Assembly (NCBI GenBank): GCA_038373865.1
Contig: JAXGGA010004411.1
Span: 24,752 to 88,751 of the forward strand
Reading direction: 5' to 3'
Length of the DNA stretch: 64,000 nt
DNA from: Uloborus plumipes
Taxonomy: Eukaryota > Arthropoda > Arachnida > Araneae > Uloboridae
In this document: positions 1 to 10,524 of the stretch, piece after piece
Numbering within the stretch: position 1 is the first letter of the stretch
How the letters are laid out: each line of letters begins with the position of its first letter
Notes under the pieces: generated by a model
What the model saw: only the letters and a program-made list of their open reading frames with translations
Databases searched by the model: none
Told to the model about the DNA's origin: nothing
Made by a program: the position numbers and the translations under genes

Positions 1-895
1 CATCGAATAAAAATGTAAAAATGCTATTCTATTTTTTTTTTACTTTTATAAATTATTTTATTTGCATCTTTTTCTATTTTGGTGCCTTCATTTTAAACAA
101 TGTAATCGATTTGCATCCGATATAAGAATCAAATTTCTCTCATTTTCGATGCTTATTACCCTTATTTAGGAGACAAATAAATGAAATATATTTTTATTTA
201 TGTATATTTTTGGAGATAATTTGTAAAACTCCCGCTCAAAAGTAACTTTATTTTCCTCATTTACAATTTAATTAAATGCATGCATAATATTTTGATCAAA
301 AACTATGTGAAACTAATCTAATATATGAAATGTGTCTTGTTTGCTTATATGAAAGGCAATTATTTATTATGTATGTCTAACTATAAAATTAGGTGTGCTT
401 AAGTAATAGGAACCTTGGTTTTAAAAAACGCCCCCCCCCCTCCACATTTTTCTCTTTGAAACTTTCAGGTATTTTTTCATGAACTCACAATCACACCTGC
501 CAGTATTATCCTGTAAAACAACACATCATTTTTTTTGCAGTGTAGCTGGATAGATTTTATTGATGAACTAGCCTTCTTTGGCGGCTAAGTGATTCCCGTT
601 TTTTTTGCCATTCACCTTTTCATGTCAAGATTGCCGTATTCGGCTGCTACTTAAGTATATTTTTTGGTGCCATAAAAATTATTTTAGTCGATGTCTATAT
701 CTTTCTACACCTATGTCTTCAACTCAGTCTGTTTGCCTTTGTAGCTTTCTCCATTACTATGAATCAGCTAGAATAGAAATCTGTAAATACTCAACTTTAT
801 TTCGATAACTGTCAGGTAAATCGAAAAGTTGTGAGAATCTTATTGGTATGGTTTGCTTCTTATATTTTCTAGTTCTCGTTCTTGTTTCAGAATAC
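1..895. other. Unclassified AT-rich flank
   Basis: No gene or repeat boundary recognised. Contains a C-rich run near 430-440 and T-runs. A short open frame at 605-808 has no ATG-to-family similarity I can see and is treated as chance. Confidence 0.5.
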
Positions 896-967
896 TTTTT
901 AGCCTACTTTCCCGTTAAAAATAAAAGAGACGAAAAAAGCATTAAAATTGGCTTAATGCATCTAAAA

Positions 968-1037
968 AATGTCGCCAAGTCCAAAAAATATCGCCAAGTT
1001 CAAAAAATATCGCCAAGTCCAAAAAATATCGCCAAGT
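968..1037 (+). repeat. Short 19-bp minisatellite block
   Basis: Three to four units of the CGCCAAGTCCAAAAAATAT type lie just inside the 5' end of copy 1. The sister element has a comparable short block at about 42939-43006, so this is the ancestral position of the minisatellite within the family. Confidence 0.8.
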
Positions 1038-1159
1038 AAAAAAAGGCAAAAAGAAACAAAAAAATGAAATAAATATCGAAAAATTAAAAATTTGAAAGTA
1101 GGGTATTGAGATGGGGAATTTGTGTGTCGGTCGGTCTGTCGGTCTGTCGTCTGTCTGTC

Positions 1160-1477
1160 CCCCCTAATAACTTTTGAATGAACATTCCGATTTGGACAAA
1201 CTTTTTTTTGTTGGAAAGATCTCGGCGAGTACAGCTCATTCCCATATTTGATTTTTCGATTTGAACAATTTTTGGTTCAACTTTGAGCCGTTCAAACAAC
1301 CGGTCCCGCGATACTAACTTTTGAATGAACAGTCCGATTTGAACAAACTTTTTTTTGTTCGAAAGGTCTTTTCAAGGATACTTCATTCCCGTATCTACAT
1401 TTTCGATTTGAACAATTTTTCGTTCAACATTGAACCGTTCAAGCAACCTTTCCCCACCTAATAACTTTTAAGTGAAC
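1160..1477 (+). repeat. 147-bp-period monomers, first block
   Basis: Two and a fraction diverged units. The motif (C)TAATAACTTTTGAATGAAC starts near 1166, 1312 and 1460, spacing 146-148 bp. Each unit continues with a GATTTGAACAAAC-type stretch, a T-run, a GAAAGATCT stretch and TTCAACATTGAACCGTTCAA. Confidence 0.75.
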
Positions 1478-1914
1478 CGCCAAACCCAAAAAATATCGCC
1501 AAGCCCAAAAAATATCGCCAAGCCCAAAAAATATCGCCAAGTCCAAAAAATATCGCCAAGCCCAAAAAATATCGCCAAGTCCAAAAAATATCGCCAAGTC
1601 CAAAAAATATCGCCAAGCCCAAAAAATATCGCCAAGCCCAAAAAATATCGCCAAGCCCAAAAAATATCGCCAAGCCCAAAAAATATCGCCAAGCCCAAAA
1701 AATATCGCCAAGTCCAAAAAATATCGCAAAGCCCAAAAAATATCGCCAAGCCCAAAAAATATGGCCAAGTCCAAAAAATATCGCCAAGCCCAAAAAATAT
1801 CGCCAAGCCCAAAAAATATCGCCAAGTCCAAAAAATATCGCCAAGCCCAAAAAATATCGCCAAGCCCAAAAAATATCGCCAAGTCCAAAAAATATCGCCA
1901 AGTTAAAAAAAAGC
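1478..1914 (+). repeat. 19-bp minisatellite, 23 units in exact phase
   Basis: Unit starts step by exactly 19 bp from 1478 to 1896 with no length change. Variation is limited to a few single-base changes, chiefly AAGCCC versus AAGTCC. Because 19 is not a multiple of 3 and the unit has no stop in any minus-strand frame, three overlapping minus-strand open frames of about 400 bp appear, all giving the same 19-residue period (FFGLGDIFWAWRYFL core). These are not genes. Confidence 0.9.
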
Positions 1915-2019
1915 CAAAAAGAAATAAAAAGGTAAAATGAATATCGAAAAAATAAAAATTTGAAAGTAGGGTATTGAGATGGAGAATTTGTGTGTCGGTC
2001 TGTCGGTCGGTCGGTCGGT

Positions 2020-2750
2020 CTGTCTGTCCCCCCCTAATAATTTTTGATTGAACATTCCGATTTGAACAAATTTTTTTTTGTTGGAAAGATCTCGGCGAGT
2101 ACAGCTCATTCCCATATTTGATTTTTCGATTTGAACAATTTTTGGTTCAACTTTGAACCGTTCAAACAACCTGCCTCGCGATACTAACTTTTTAATGAAC
2201 AGTCCGATTTGAACAAACTTTTTTTTGTTCGAAAGATCTTATCAAGGATACTTCATTCCCGTATTTACATTTCCGATTTGAACAATTTTTCGTGCAACAT
2301 TGAACAGTTCAAGCAACCTTTCCCCACCTAATAACTTTTAAGTCAACCGTCCGAATTGAATAAACTTTTTTTTGTTCGAAAGATCTTATCAAGAATACTT
2401 CATTCCCGTTTTTAAACTTCCGATTTGAACAATTTTTCGTTCAACATTGAACCGTTCAAACAAGCTCTCACACCTAATAACTTTTGAATGAACAGTCCGA
2501 TTTAAACAAACTTTTTTTTGTTTAAAAGATCTCGGCAAGGATGCTTCATTACCGTATTTAAATTTTCAATTTGAACATTTTTTTCGTTCAACATTGAACC
2601 GTTCAAACAACCTTTCCCCACCTAATAACTTTTTCGTGAACCGTCCGAATTGAATAAACTTTTTTTTGTTCGAAAGATTTTGGAGAGGTTCATTCCTATA
2701 TTTCACTTTTCAATTTGAACCATTTTTCGTTCAATGATGAACCGTTCAGA
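2020..2750 (+). repeat. 147-bp-period monomers, second block (five units)
   Basis: Unit motifs lie near 2036, 2183, 2331, 2476 and 2623, spacing 145-148 bp. The sister element has only four (43122, 43269, 43416, 43562). The sequence just upstream (about 1915-2028) repeats that at about 1040-1160, so copy 1 carries an internal duplication absent from the sister. Confidence 0.75.
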
Positions 2751-3503
2751 AAAAATGTTAACATGAGCGCCTACGGAGAAATTTAAATTGAATGTTGATT
2801 CTGAACTTCAAGGCGGATTTCCTTCAAACTAACTTTGCAAGAAAATGGTTTTGTTAAATAATGTATTGTAAAGTACTTTTCTGAATAATCTTCTGTGAGG
2901 ACTCTGATTCCTTTTCCGACAACGCAAACATGGCGGAAATGCAGGCTCAGAAAAAAGGACTGACTTGTCAGACGATTTTTTGTTTATTTATTTATTTGTT
3001 TTGTTTAATTTATAACTATTGTTTTTTTTTTTTTTTTGGCAGACGATTTTTTTTGTTAACAAAAATTTTTCATTCACGAGAGCATTTTATTCTTTATTTA
3101 TATTTATTAACTGGCAACGGATTAAAAATGAAATTCGAGACATTTTATAACGATTTTTTTTCTTTCTTTGATTAAATGTGTTTTGATGTTCTTTGTTCTT
3201 TTATTTATTTTTTTTTTCTTTTGAAAACGGTTGTGGAATTTTTCTACGGAAGAACTATGACAGTTACGTTCTTTAAATGGTGCGACAAAACTTTATTGAC
3301 TCGTTTATTTACTTTTTACGTGTCTATTTCATCTGATGAGAGGGGTATATTTTGCTTTTAGAAATCAGCTTTAAGTGCTATAAAGGTATGTTTGACATAA
3401 TTTTCAGTTTCAGATAATTAATAGAATATTGATCAGATGCTAGAATGCCGATATCGATGTACGGGAAAGTAGGCTCGTTTAGTTCTTGACAGAACTTCTT
3501 GTT

Positions 3504-4289
3504 TATAAATGTATTTTATTTTAAGCCGTAATAGTTTCTGGAGGTAGTAAATTTCTGAGCGAAATAATGAATGAAATTACCTTTTCTTATTTCTTTTAAC
3601 ACTGCTTTAATGTTTGCACTGAAAAAAATAAAAATAAAAAATAACAATGGATGGTATAAAATAAATGCAGCATACGATTTTAAGGGTTAAATGATTTTAT
3701 TAAACTTGAACGCCTTGTTCTATAGACCTCATTTTTAATGTTTTCCATCTTGCGTTTGAAAATATGAATACTGTCTCCAAGCTTGATGGCACGCTTTAGC
3801 AAAGTTATTTTAATTAAAATTTCCGAAAAATGCGGTTTGTTTTGCTTGTGCAAAAACTCACCTTCCCGTTTCGGCAAACACTACAACTCCAATTCAATGA
3901 ACCACTTCACTTCTTTTCGGCTGATTAATAGTTGCGTTCAGCCCTAATTAGATTACCCAGCTTCCAGCATGATAGAATGTGACATGCTTCCTACCAAATT
4001 TAATGAGCACTTTGTCATGAGGCTAAGGAGCGTTTCGTGTTTCTCGTGAGATGTTCTTGGTTTGTCTGGAAACCTGACATCTTTGAGCAACTTATTTATT
4101 TGTTTTTTGCTTTGATGTGTTCATCCAGCTTTCGGTGACGAATGTTTGCATTAATTTTGTCCGATTTTTTGTGGCTTTATAAAGTTTTTTTTTTTTTTTT
4201 TTTGATTTCCAGTAGTAAATTCAAAAAAATTTCTTTGGCTAAGTCAAGGGTTTCTTTCAAAATAAGATTTGTTAATTCCCCCTCTTTTT
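3504..4289. other. Unclassified single-copy stretch
   Basis: No family recognised. A minus-strand open frame (3680-3877) sits next to a donor-like GTGAGT near 3865, but the peptide has no recognisable domain and no matching acceptor, so no exon is called. T-runs at 4185-4203. Confidence 0.4.
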
Positions 4290-5039
4290 ACTTCCTTTTA
4301 CGTAGTAAAGGAAGTATTGTGATCGCGAAAAAAAAAAATCACTCAAATCTAAATTTTGATTTGCTCACCCTTGAATGAATGTTGAGTCGTTTTTTCGACC
4401 TGTCAGCATGTGCATATGTACCTGTCAACATATAACCAGTCGAAAAATCATTTTCAACCACCCCCGAGTTAATTACGACGAGTTTTCTCGTGACGTCTGT
4501 ATGTGCGTATGTGGGTCGCATAACTCAAAAACTAAATGCCATAGAAGCTTCTAGCTTGGTATGTAGGCTCTGAGGATGGTCTAGTTGTGCACCTCCCCTT
4601 GTGGTTGCATTTGAATGTTCCCAAGGGGGTGTTTTACCCCCTTTTTGGGGTAAATCAGTGTTAATTTCAATGCAGACTCAAGTGATATGAATTGGCGCGA
4701 TCACTTGGCGATATGTCGCCAAGCTTTTGGTCGCCAAGTGTTTGACGCCAACTTGGCGACATATCGCCAAGTTGGCGACAAATTTGGCGAAAAAATATTT
4801 TTTTAATTTGGGTTCAATTTGGCGCTATTGGCGATATTTCGTGAAAAATCCACTGAATGATGTTAAAATCGGCGATATTTAGAAAATGAATCATTGTAAA
4901 ACATTTGTTTTCATTGTTTCGTGGCAAACTAGGGGTGTAAATGTTCAAATTGCTATCTTGCTCACTCCTAGCACTATTTTAACACTAAGGCATCTACAAA
5001 GAAATTTACACGTAAAAGGAAGTAGTGTGGGACCCATAC
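4290..5039 (+). mobile_element. Second HINE-like element family
   Basis: Seen: arm ACTTCCTTTTACGT at 4290-4303 and its exact reverse complement at 5010-5023, directly followed by a small hairpin (GTGTGG, loop GAC, CCATAC; 5025-5039, one G:T pair). The 5' arm runs into a near-palindrome (…TAGTAAAGGAAGT). The middle (about 4690-4800) has several CTTGGCGA/TCGCCAAG words in both orientations, the same word as the core of the 19-bp minisatellite in the 896-3503 element. The subterminal arms plus 3' hairpin match the first element's plan although the arm sequences differ. No coding capacity. I recall similar sequence from spider genomes, but could not check this. Confidence 0.55.
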
Positions 5040-5220
5040 CAGATTTTTTTTTTAATTTCTTTATTTAATCTTCGTATTTAGTCTTTTCTTTATTTAGTCT
5101 TCTTAAGAAGAGTTAACCATTTTGTCAAAATTTTTAGTTAAAGTAACTATTGTTTCATTATTTATACGTATATATTAAAAAAAAAAAGTTATTGTAAAGT
5201 TTTTCTTCTGATGTTTATGA

Positions 5221-5790
5221 ATGTGGGGCAAAGTGAAATATTAAATATTTACACAGTTTACAACGTCACATCTCTAGCAATATTTTTATTAAGTTTCTAG
5301 TGATATAGTTGATTCCTGTCAAAAAATAAGTAGCTCTAATGAGCAACGAAAAAAAAAAGCCGTACAAGCCATTTTCAAAATTGTATACCTTTATTGTAAT
5401 ATTTGCGGTTTTTCAAAAATATTTCTTGTTATTATAAAATAATAAAATGTTTTTAATTATTATTTAAACTATCAATTGAGATCTACCGGTATCCAGAGCA
5501 GTCCTTATTTTGTTTATATTAGGCTTTTTTTTTTTTTTTAATGTTCAATGTAATTTGTCAAGTGCACTCGGGGCAAAGTGAAATAGTTCATTTAGTTTAC
5601 TTATTCATTCATTTATTTTCTCTCACTAATTAATCAATTAATTTCTTCATTTATTTACTAACTCGTTTATTTTTTATTATTAATAATTTTTTTTTGTTTA
5701 TTTACGCATTTCTTTGTTGAAAAAAAATGTTAATCGTCGAATAGAAAATTTTTCATAACAAAAATATTTGTTTTTCACTTTACCCATGAT
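5221..5790 (+). mobile_element. Worn element with GGGGCAAAGTGAAA words, copy 1
   Basis: The word GGGGCAAAGTGAAAT occurs near 5226 and 5570 and an inverted form (TCACTTTACCC) near 5775. The body (ATTGAGATCTAC near 5477, GTCAAGTGCAC near 5557) matches 38624-39120 in order, so this is a dispersed repeat. Repetition of a short word near both ends resembles the two pogo-like elements at 26770 and 34742. Ends are not resolved and no coding sequence is seen. Confidence 0.5.
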
Positions 5791-6495
5791 TTTTTGAGGT
5801 GAAAATTTTCCACAAAAGGTGAAAATTTTGAAAGTACAAAATGACTGCCAAAAATGAAAAATAATATTTCAACGAAAGTTATTCCTTTTTTACGTACTAT
5901 CATTTTTCGAACAAATTTCTCATTTGTTCCTTTTTGCTGTGCAGTTAAACTTGTTTTAACTTGCCCTAATAATAACAATTGAATATGATTTAAATGATAT
6001 CGAAAACTGCTGCAAAACTGTATTTACATACTTTTTTTTCCTACTCTCTAGTCGGAAATTCTGCATTTATTGTTTAAAATAATAAACTTTTTAATGAAAG
6101 TAATTGCTGTAATGGGGATCCGTCACATTGATGCTTAATGGCTTCACGAAAATTAATGACGATTTCGCTATGACGGTCGTAATTCAAAGTACTCAAATTG
6201 CTTGACATTTTGTTAACCATTAATTAATTTACGAAACGGCTCTCTGGGGATATTGTTGACATTTACTGTTTAGTATTTCAGTATTATGACAAATGTGAAT
6301 GCGTGTTTCATCAATCACGTTTTCATTCGTTTGTAACTATTATGTCTCTTAATTTCTCTCTATTAATAGTTTATATTAGTATTGTTTAATAGCGTTTTGA
6401 AAAATATTGTGAAATAGCATTTGCTGAAAATATGAATTAAAACGTTATCTCCTTTATGGAAATCAAGTTGCAGTGTCTTAATACAGACTGTTTTG
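5791..6495. other. Unclassified AT-rich stretch
   Basis: No gene recognised. A somewhat GC-richer patch lies at about 6110-6260 (GATCCGTCACATTGATGC and following). Nothing else is supportable. Confidence 0.4.
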
Positions 6496-6575
6496 TAATT
6501 ACGGTAGAGTACCGATTGTCCGAGCCGGCCCTAGTTCGGATAATAAATAGTTCGGATTGTTGAATTAGCAACTTT
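6496..6575. mobile_element. Possible pogo/Tigger-type terminal relic
   Basis: The stretch GTACCGATTGTCCGAGCC followed by two GTTCGGAT words resembles the ends of pogo/Tigger elements, which repeat CGGATAAT-like words. Only one end is visible, so the call is tentative. Confidence 0.3.
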
Positions 6576-6632
6576 AAGGGTAGTTCTGACAATTGAAATT
6601 GTTGAAATTTATATTTTTAAGTTATCAAATGT

Positions 6633-6785
6633 ATATTTTACAGCAATAAACTAAAATTTTTAACTTTACAGTAAGAAACTGTTAAATTGCTAATTTTACA
6701 ATTTATTACTGTGCTTTTTAGTTTTAAATTGGAACTTCGGCTGCCGTATTATACTGTAAAAACAACAGTACATTTTTTTGCCGTG
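6633..6785 (+). mobile_element. TACAG-MITE, 5'-truncated copy
   Basis: Right half of the MITE described at 18121. It has TTTACAGTAAGAAACTG-type modules, the CTTCGGCTGCC block and the end TATTATACTGTAAAAACAAC…GCCGTG, followed by TA. Confidence 0.7.
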
Positions 6786-8812
6786 TATATTAAAAAAAAA
6801 AAAAAATCATACGTTGCAGAAATGCTACAGTGGGAAGTTAAAGGTTATAAACTTATGCGTTCCACGATTTCATTAACTTACAACAGCAACATCCTACTGT
6901 TCCATATTGTACGGAAAATCTTTCATTGCGAGATTGTAGCAGCATAAAAAATAAACAAACAAACTTTAGTTATCAGGAGTAACTTATGCAGAAACAGGCT
7001 TCGAGTATTCTAATATTTAAACATTAATCCTTCCTTGTGAAACAAGAGCCGGAGAGCTTAGCCCACACAACTGTAAAATTATTTATCTCGCACTGGGGAA
7101 TCAAACACTTTTACGAAATCTCTGTAGTAAAATTTCGCGTTTCCGAGACCCGCTTTGATATAAGTTATATCAGTTGAAGCATTAATAGTAAATCATGTAG
7201 GAGCAGACTGCTTAGGATCCATCTGAGCGTGAAGGAACTGAGCTTGAACAATTCCGAGTTTAGTGCTAAAAGTAATTTTAAATTTTAATCATCTTCTAAA
7301 AGTGACTAATCTTACTTTTAGCCCGAGTAATTCAAATTACAATTCATTGTTAAGATTTCTCTTTGTTCGATATGGATTTGAAGCAAAATTGAGGGCAGTA
7401 ATTATGTGATGTATTGTTGAAATCGTTGTTTTATTCCGATATTGCCTTTTTATGTTGTTATCTATGTGAGATCTTTTGTCACAACCGAAAAACAAAAGGA
7501 AAAAAAAAACGCATAATAATGCATTATAAATATTAGTTTGTTAATTACCTTCATGTTTTTAGCAAAGAAAGTATAAACTTATTCTAAGCAAAGCAATATG
7601 TCATTAAATTAAATCGAATACTTTTAATAAAAAATAGGCAATACAATTGAAGTCTAAATAAACGAAGTTAATAATATTTAATTTTAAAGTGAATTGTATC
7701 ATTGTTTCTAAAAGAAAGGAAATCTATTCAAAATAAATAAAAATCTTTTGTCTTAAGAGAAAATATGTTGAAGAAAAATAGCATGCATGGGGGGTGGGGG
7801 GGGGGGAGTTCTCAATTACTTGAAAAAAAAAAAGTTTTGGATCATTTCATTCTTCCCATTAACATTCATGAGTAAAACATCAATAATAGGTTCATAATAG
7901 GTCTTTTTCTTTTCCTTTTTTGTTCTTTGTTTTGTAATTTATTAAAAAATGCCTAATAAGGTAATTTGCTTTTGTCATATTTAAAGCAAATAACGTATTT
8001 TTCGATGTGGATTTCAGATGACGAAATAGTTCATCCTGCGCATGTGGGGAAAAATGCTACAATTCGTTTAATATTCAAATTCTGTTTAGCACAAAAGTTT
8101 TTTGTTTGCTGGCTATTTGAACTATAGCTAAAAACCTTCCATGAGTTTCTGAATAAAATTTTCTGACTTCCATGAGAAGAAAAAACAACGGAAGTCGGAA
8201 ACAATTTTAGATTCCTGAAATTTTGAGTTTTAGGAAAAGCCGCTTAGTAATCTTACTTACCTGAATATTTCTGAAATTTAAGTTGCAATTTTTGGTACAC
8301 AATACTCAGTGCTTTCACGAAAACTGAATCTTTTTTTTGAGTCGTTTATGTTTTTGTATTGTTTTTTTAACTTTTTAATTTGCTTGCATACTTGTTTTTT
8401 TTTGTATTTATAATATTTTAATATTTATTACATAGATCAATTTTAAATTATTGTTGCAATATTTTCTAAAAATTTCAAAACAAAGAGAGAGAGAACGATA
8501 AATTGAACACGGATATTTGGAAAATTGCATTCGTTTATCTGTTATTGCTGGTAGTTTTGTAAGCATGTCTAGCCAGCCTTGTACTATACATTCAATATAT
8601 TCAACACCTATGTGTATCGATTGCATTTTGGAAAAAAAAAAGGATAACTTACTTAATAGCCGATTATTTTAGTAAAATAATTTACTATGTAACATGTACC
8701 TTTTTAAGAAAAAATTAAATGCCTTTGACAGAAAAGTAAAAAAAGATAAAAGTGCGATTAATCGCCCAAAATTTGCAAATTACTGCATTCACGGCTCTCG
8801 AGGTTTCGAGAA
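6786..8812. other. Unclassified AT-rich stretch
   Basis: No exon or element borders recognised. Contains a G-run at about 7790-7806 and A-runs. The open frame at 8408-8626 is AT-driven and lacks similarity. Confidence 0.4.
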
Positions 8813-8866
8813 ACCCCTTTTTAGCCTATTTTCCCGTTAAAGTAAAAGAAAGGCGAAAAACGAGTT
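8813..8866 (+). mobile_element. 5' end fragment of the first HINE-like family
   Basis: TTTTTAGCCTATTTTCCCGTTAA and the following GTAAAAGAAAGGCGAAAAA match the first about 50 bp of the elements at 901 and 42863. The match stops where the 119-bp tandem repeat begins, so this may be a third, rearranged member. Confidence 0.55.
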
Positions 8867-8869
8867 TTT

Positions 8870-9165
8870 TGTATACGTACAAAAGCTAACTTGTTAGTAC
8901 TGAAAAAGGGGTTTCAAGGAACCCTTTTTCAATTCAAAAATGTGAACATTTTGATGTAAAGATGTGGGATAAAAGCATTTATCGGATTTCTTTATATCCA
9001 AACTCTAACTTCTTTGCACTGAAATAGGGGTTTCAAGGAACCCCTTTTCAATTAAAAAATATGTGCATTTTGATGTAAAGATGTCGGATAAAAGCATTTA
9101 TCGGATTTCTTAACACACAAAAGCCCACTTTTTCGGATTGAAAAAGGGATTCTTGAAACACCGAA
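8870..9165 (+). repeat. 119-bp tandem repeat with internal hairpin
   Basis: The landmark CTGAAAAAGGGGTTTC or its variant starts near 8899, 9018 and 9137, an exact 119-bp step. There are two full units and a partial third. Each begins with a palindrome (arms like AAGGGGTT and AACCCCTT around TCAAGG) and contains GGATAAAAGCATTTATCGGA. Confidence 0.8.
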
Positions 9166-9548
9166 AGACATGTTTGCAATATTCTGCAAATTTTCTTTGA
9201 TTTAACGTTATTTTATTTTCTATGCACCTTTTTGTTTTTATGCCCCTTTGATCTTTTTAATCATTCCTTTCTGTCATTAATGCCATGCTACATTTGTTTT
9301 TCTCTTTGCTTCATTTTGCTCTTGACTTGATGCATACTAAATCCTCTCCTTTATATACCCAAGATCTCCACGAAAAGAGATCCTTCCTTTAGCTGATCCG
9401 GCACTTCTCCCGGGCTTTCTTTGTCTTTCCCATCCGGACGTTAGGTTGAGGACACACGTTCCCGTTATCGCCGGATCAGACTCCGAAATGGCTTGTCCAT
9501 TAAGACCCGTATATACTTTTATTTTCTTTCCCCATCTGAAACTACAAA
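9166..9548. other. Unclassified stretch with GC-richer patch
   Basis: The patch at about 9340-9540 is richer in G and C than its surroundings. Open frames occur on both strands there, but none shows a recognisable domain. Confidence 0.35.
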
Positions 9549-10518
9549 CAGGGTGTCCGCGCATATGGAAAGCCATGGAAAGTCAGGGAAAGTCATGGAT
9601 TTCAAATATGATCGAAATTGGTCATGGAAAGTCATGGATTTCAGCGAAAAATGTCCAAAAGTCATGGAAACTGACTGTTTATCATGGATTTTAGCGCTCC
9701 GGACCGATTGAAATTTTCCCCGCGATCTCGGAAGAACGTAAACACTTCCGCCGTCATTCTACTTCGTTATTGGGTGCAATCTGATTTGTCAATTACAATT
9801 TCCAACAAGTTGCATTATGTTGACCAATCAGATGAATTCTCAACGTTAAAACCGTGAGCGGCGAATTTTGTGTAACTGCGCATGTGCGCGGACTCCGTCA
9901 TCTGATAAAATATGACCTTGAACGATGGTTTTTTTGATGGTGTTTTCCCCGGCATAGGCAGATTTGCCTTTTACATTTGGTCTCCTCCCCCCCCCCTACC
10001 CGCTTCATTTGATTCCTTTTTCTTTTAAAACTTGTTTGAATCTTTTTCTCTGGAGGAGTTTTATGCAAAAGAAAAACAAATTAAAAAACAATGTTGAATT
10101 TTAAAGAATCGTGTAGGTAGGGGGAGGGGCAGGAACTCAACGAGTTCCGTTTTGAAGTCAGATTTCGCCTCACTCATATCAGGATCTAAACTTACAGTAA
10201 AATTTATGGACAGACAATTCATTGCTACATGAAAGTACGTTTGACGACAAGCACGGTGGGGAGGAGGGTGTCGGTAGGAAAAGATCGTTTTTTGACCTCA
10301 AAAGCGAACGGACTTCTGTTGCTGTGAAGCGCAGTCGCCATGTTTGGTAATTTGCTTTGCAAGATAGAATATTAAGTGCATAATTTTCCAAAAACAAAGC
10401 AGAGTTCGTTTTTTTTTTTTTTTTTTTTTTTTTTAAGTCATGGAAAATAGTTCGCAAAAGTCATGGAAAGTCAGGGAAAGTCATGGAATTGAAAAGTCCA
10501 GGTTGAGCAGATACCCTG
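9549..10518. mobile_element. Non-autonomous DNA element with 6-bp duplication TACAAA
   Basis: Seen: it starts CAGGGTGTCCGC and ends with the inverse of CAGGGTATCTGC (10 of 12 matched). It is flanked on both sides by TACAAA (9543-9548 and 10519-10524). Both subterminal zones repeat words of the type GTCATGGAAAGTCAGGGAAA (about 9571-9690 and 10436-10495). No transposase fragment recognised. CAGGG ends recall hAT, but hAT normally makes 8-bp duplications, so the superfamily is left open. Confidence 0.65.
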
Positions 10519-10524
10519 TACAAA

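Larger units (their letters stand above)
896..3503 (+). mobile_element. Helentron/HINE-like non-autonomous rolling-circle element, copy 1
   Basis: Seen: a 15-bp arm AGCCTACTTTCCCGT at 901-915 is matched by its exact reverse complement at 3461-3475. It is followed by a perfect 6-bp stem hairpin (AGTTCT, loop TGAC, AGAACT; 3481-3496) and an end near CTTCTTGTT. The interior holds a (GTCK)n tract twice (about 1126-1159 and 1993-2028), a 19-bp minisatellite, tandem monomers of about 147 bp, and a conserved 3' part (about 2755-3460). The same layout recurs at 42858-44462, which fixes both borders. Known: subterminal inverted repeats, a 3' hairpin and GTCY microsatellites are the layout of Helentron-derived HINE/DINE-1 elements in arthropods. 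No Rep/helicase coding remains, so it must be mobilised in trans. The family assignment is by structure only. Confidence 0.7.

Noticed and set aside
1439..1906. Three minus-strand and one plus-strand open frames of about 133-149 codons
   Set aside because: They are a by-product of a 19-bp repeat with no stop codons in these frames. Identical peptides in all frames show there is no coding selection.
1478..1914. Regular spacing suggestive of a CRISPR array
   Set aside because: The whole 19-bp unit repeats with no unique spacers, and the context is a eukaryotic transposon.
1084..2169. Minus-strand frames with similar peptides at 1084-1299 and 1903-2169
   Set aside because: Both lie across the GTCK tract and first 147-bp monomer of the Helentron-like element. 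Their similarity reflects the internal duplication, not a gene family.
3680..3877. Possible minus-strand exon next to GTGAGT
   Set aside because: Only a donor-like word is present. The peptide shows no domain, and no acceptor in matching phase was found.
9337..9711. Several overlapping frames across the left end of the TACAAA-flanked element
   Set aside because: They cross the element border and include the repeated GTCATGGAAAG words; no coding evidence.
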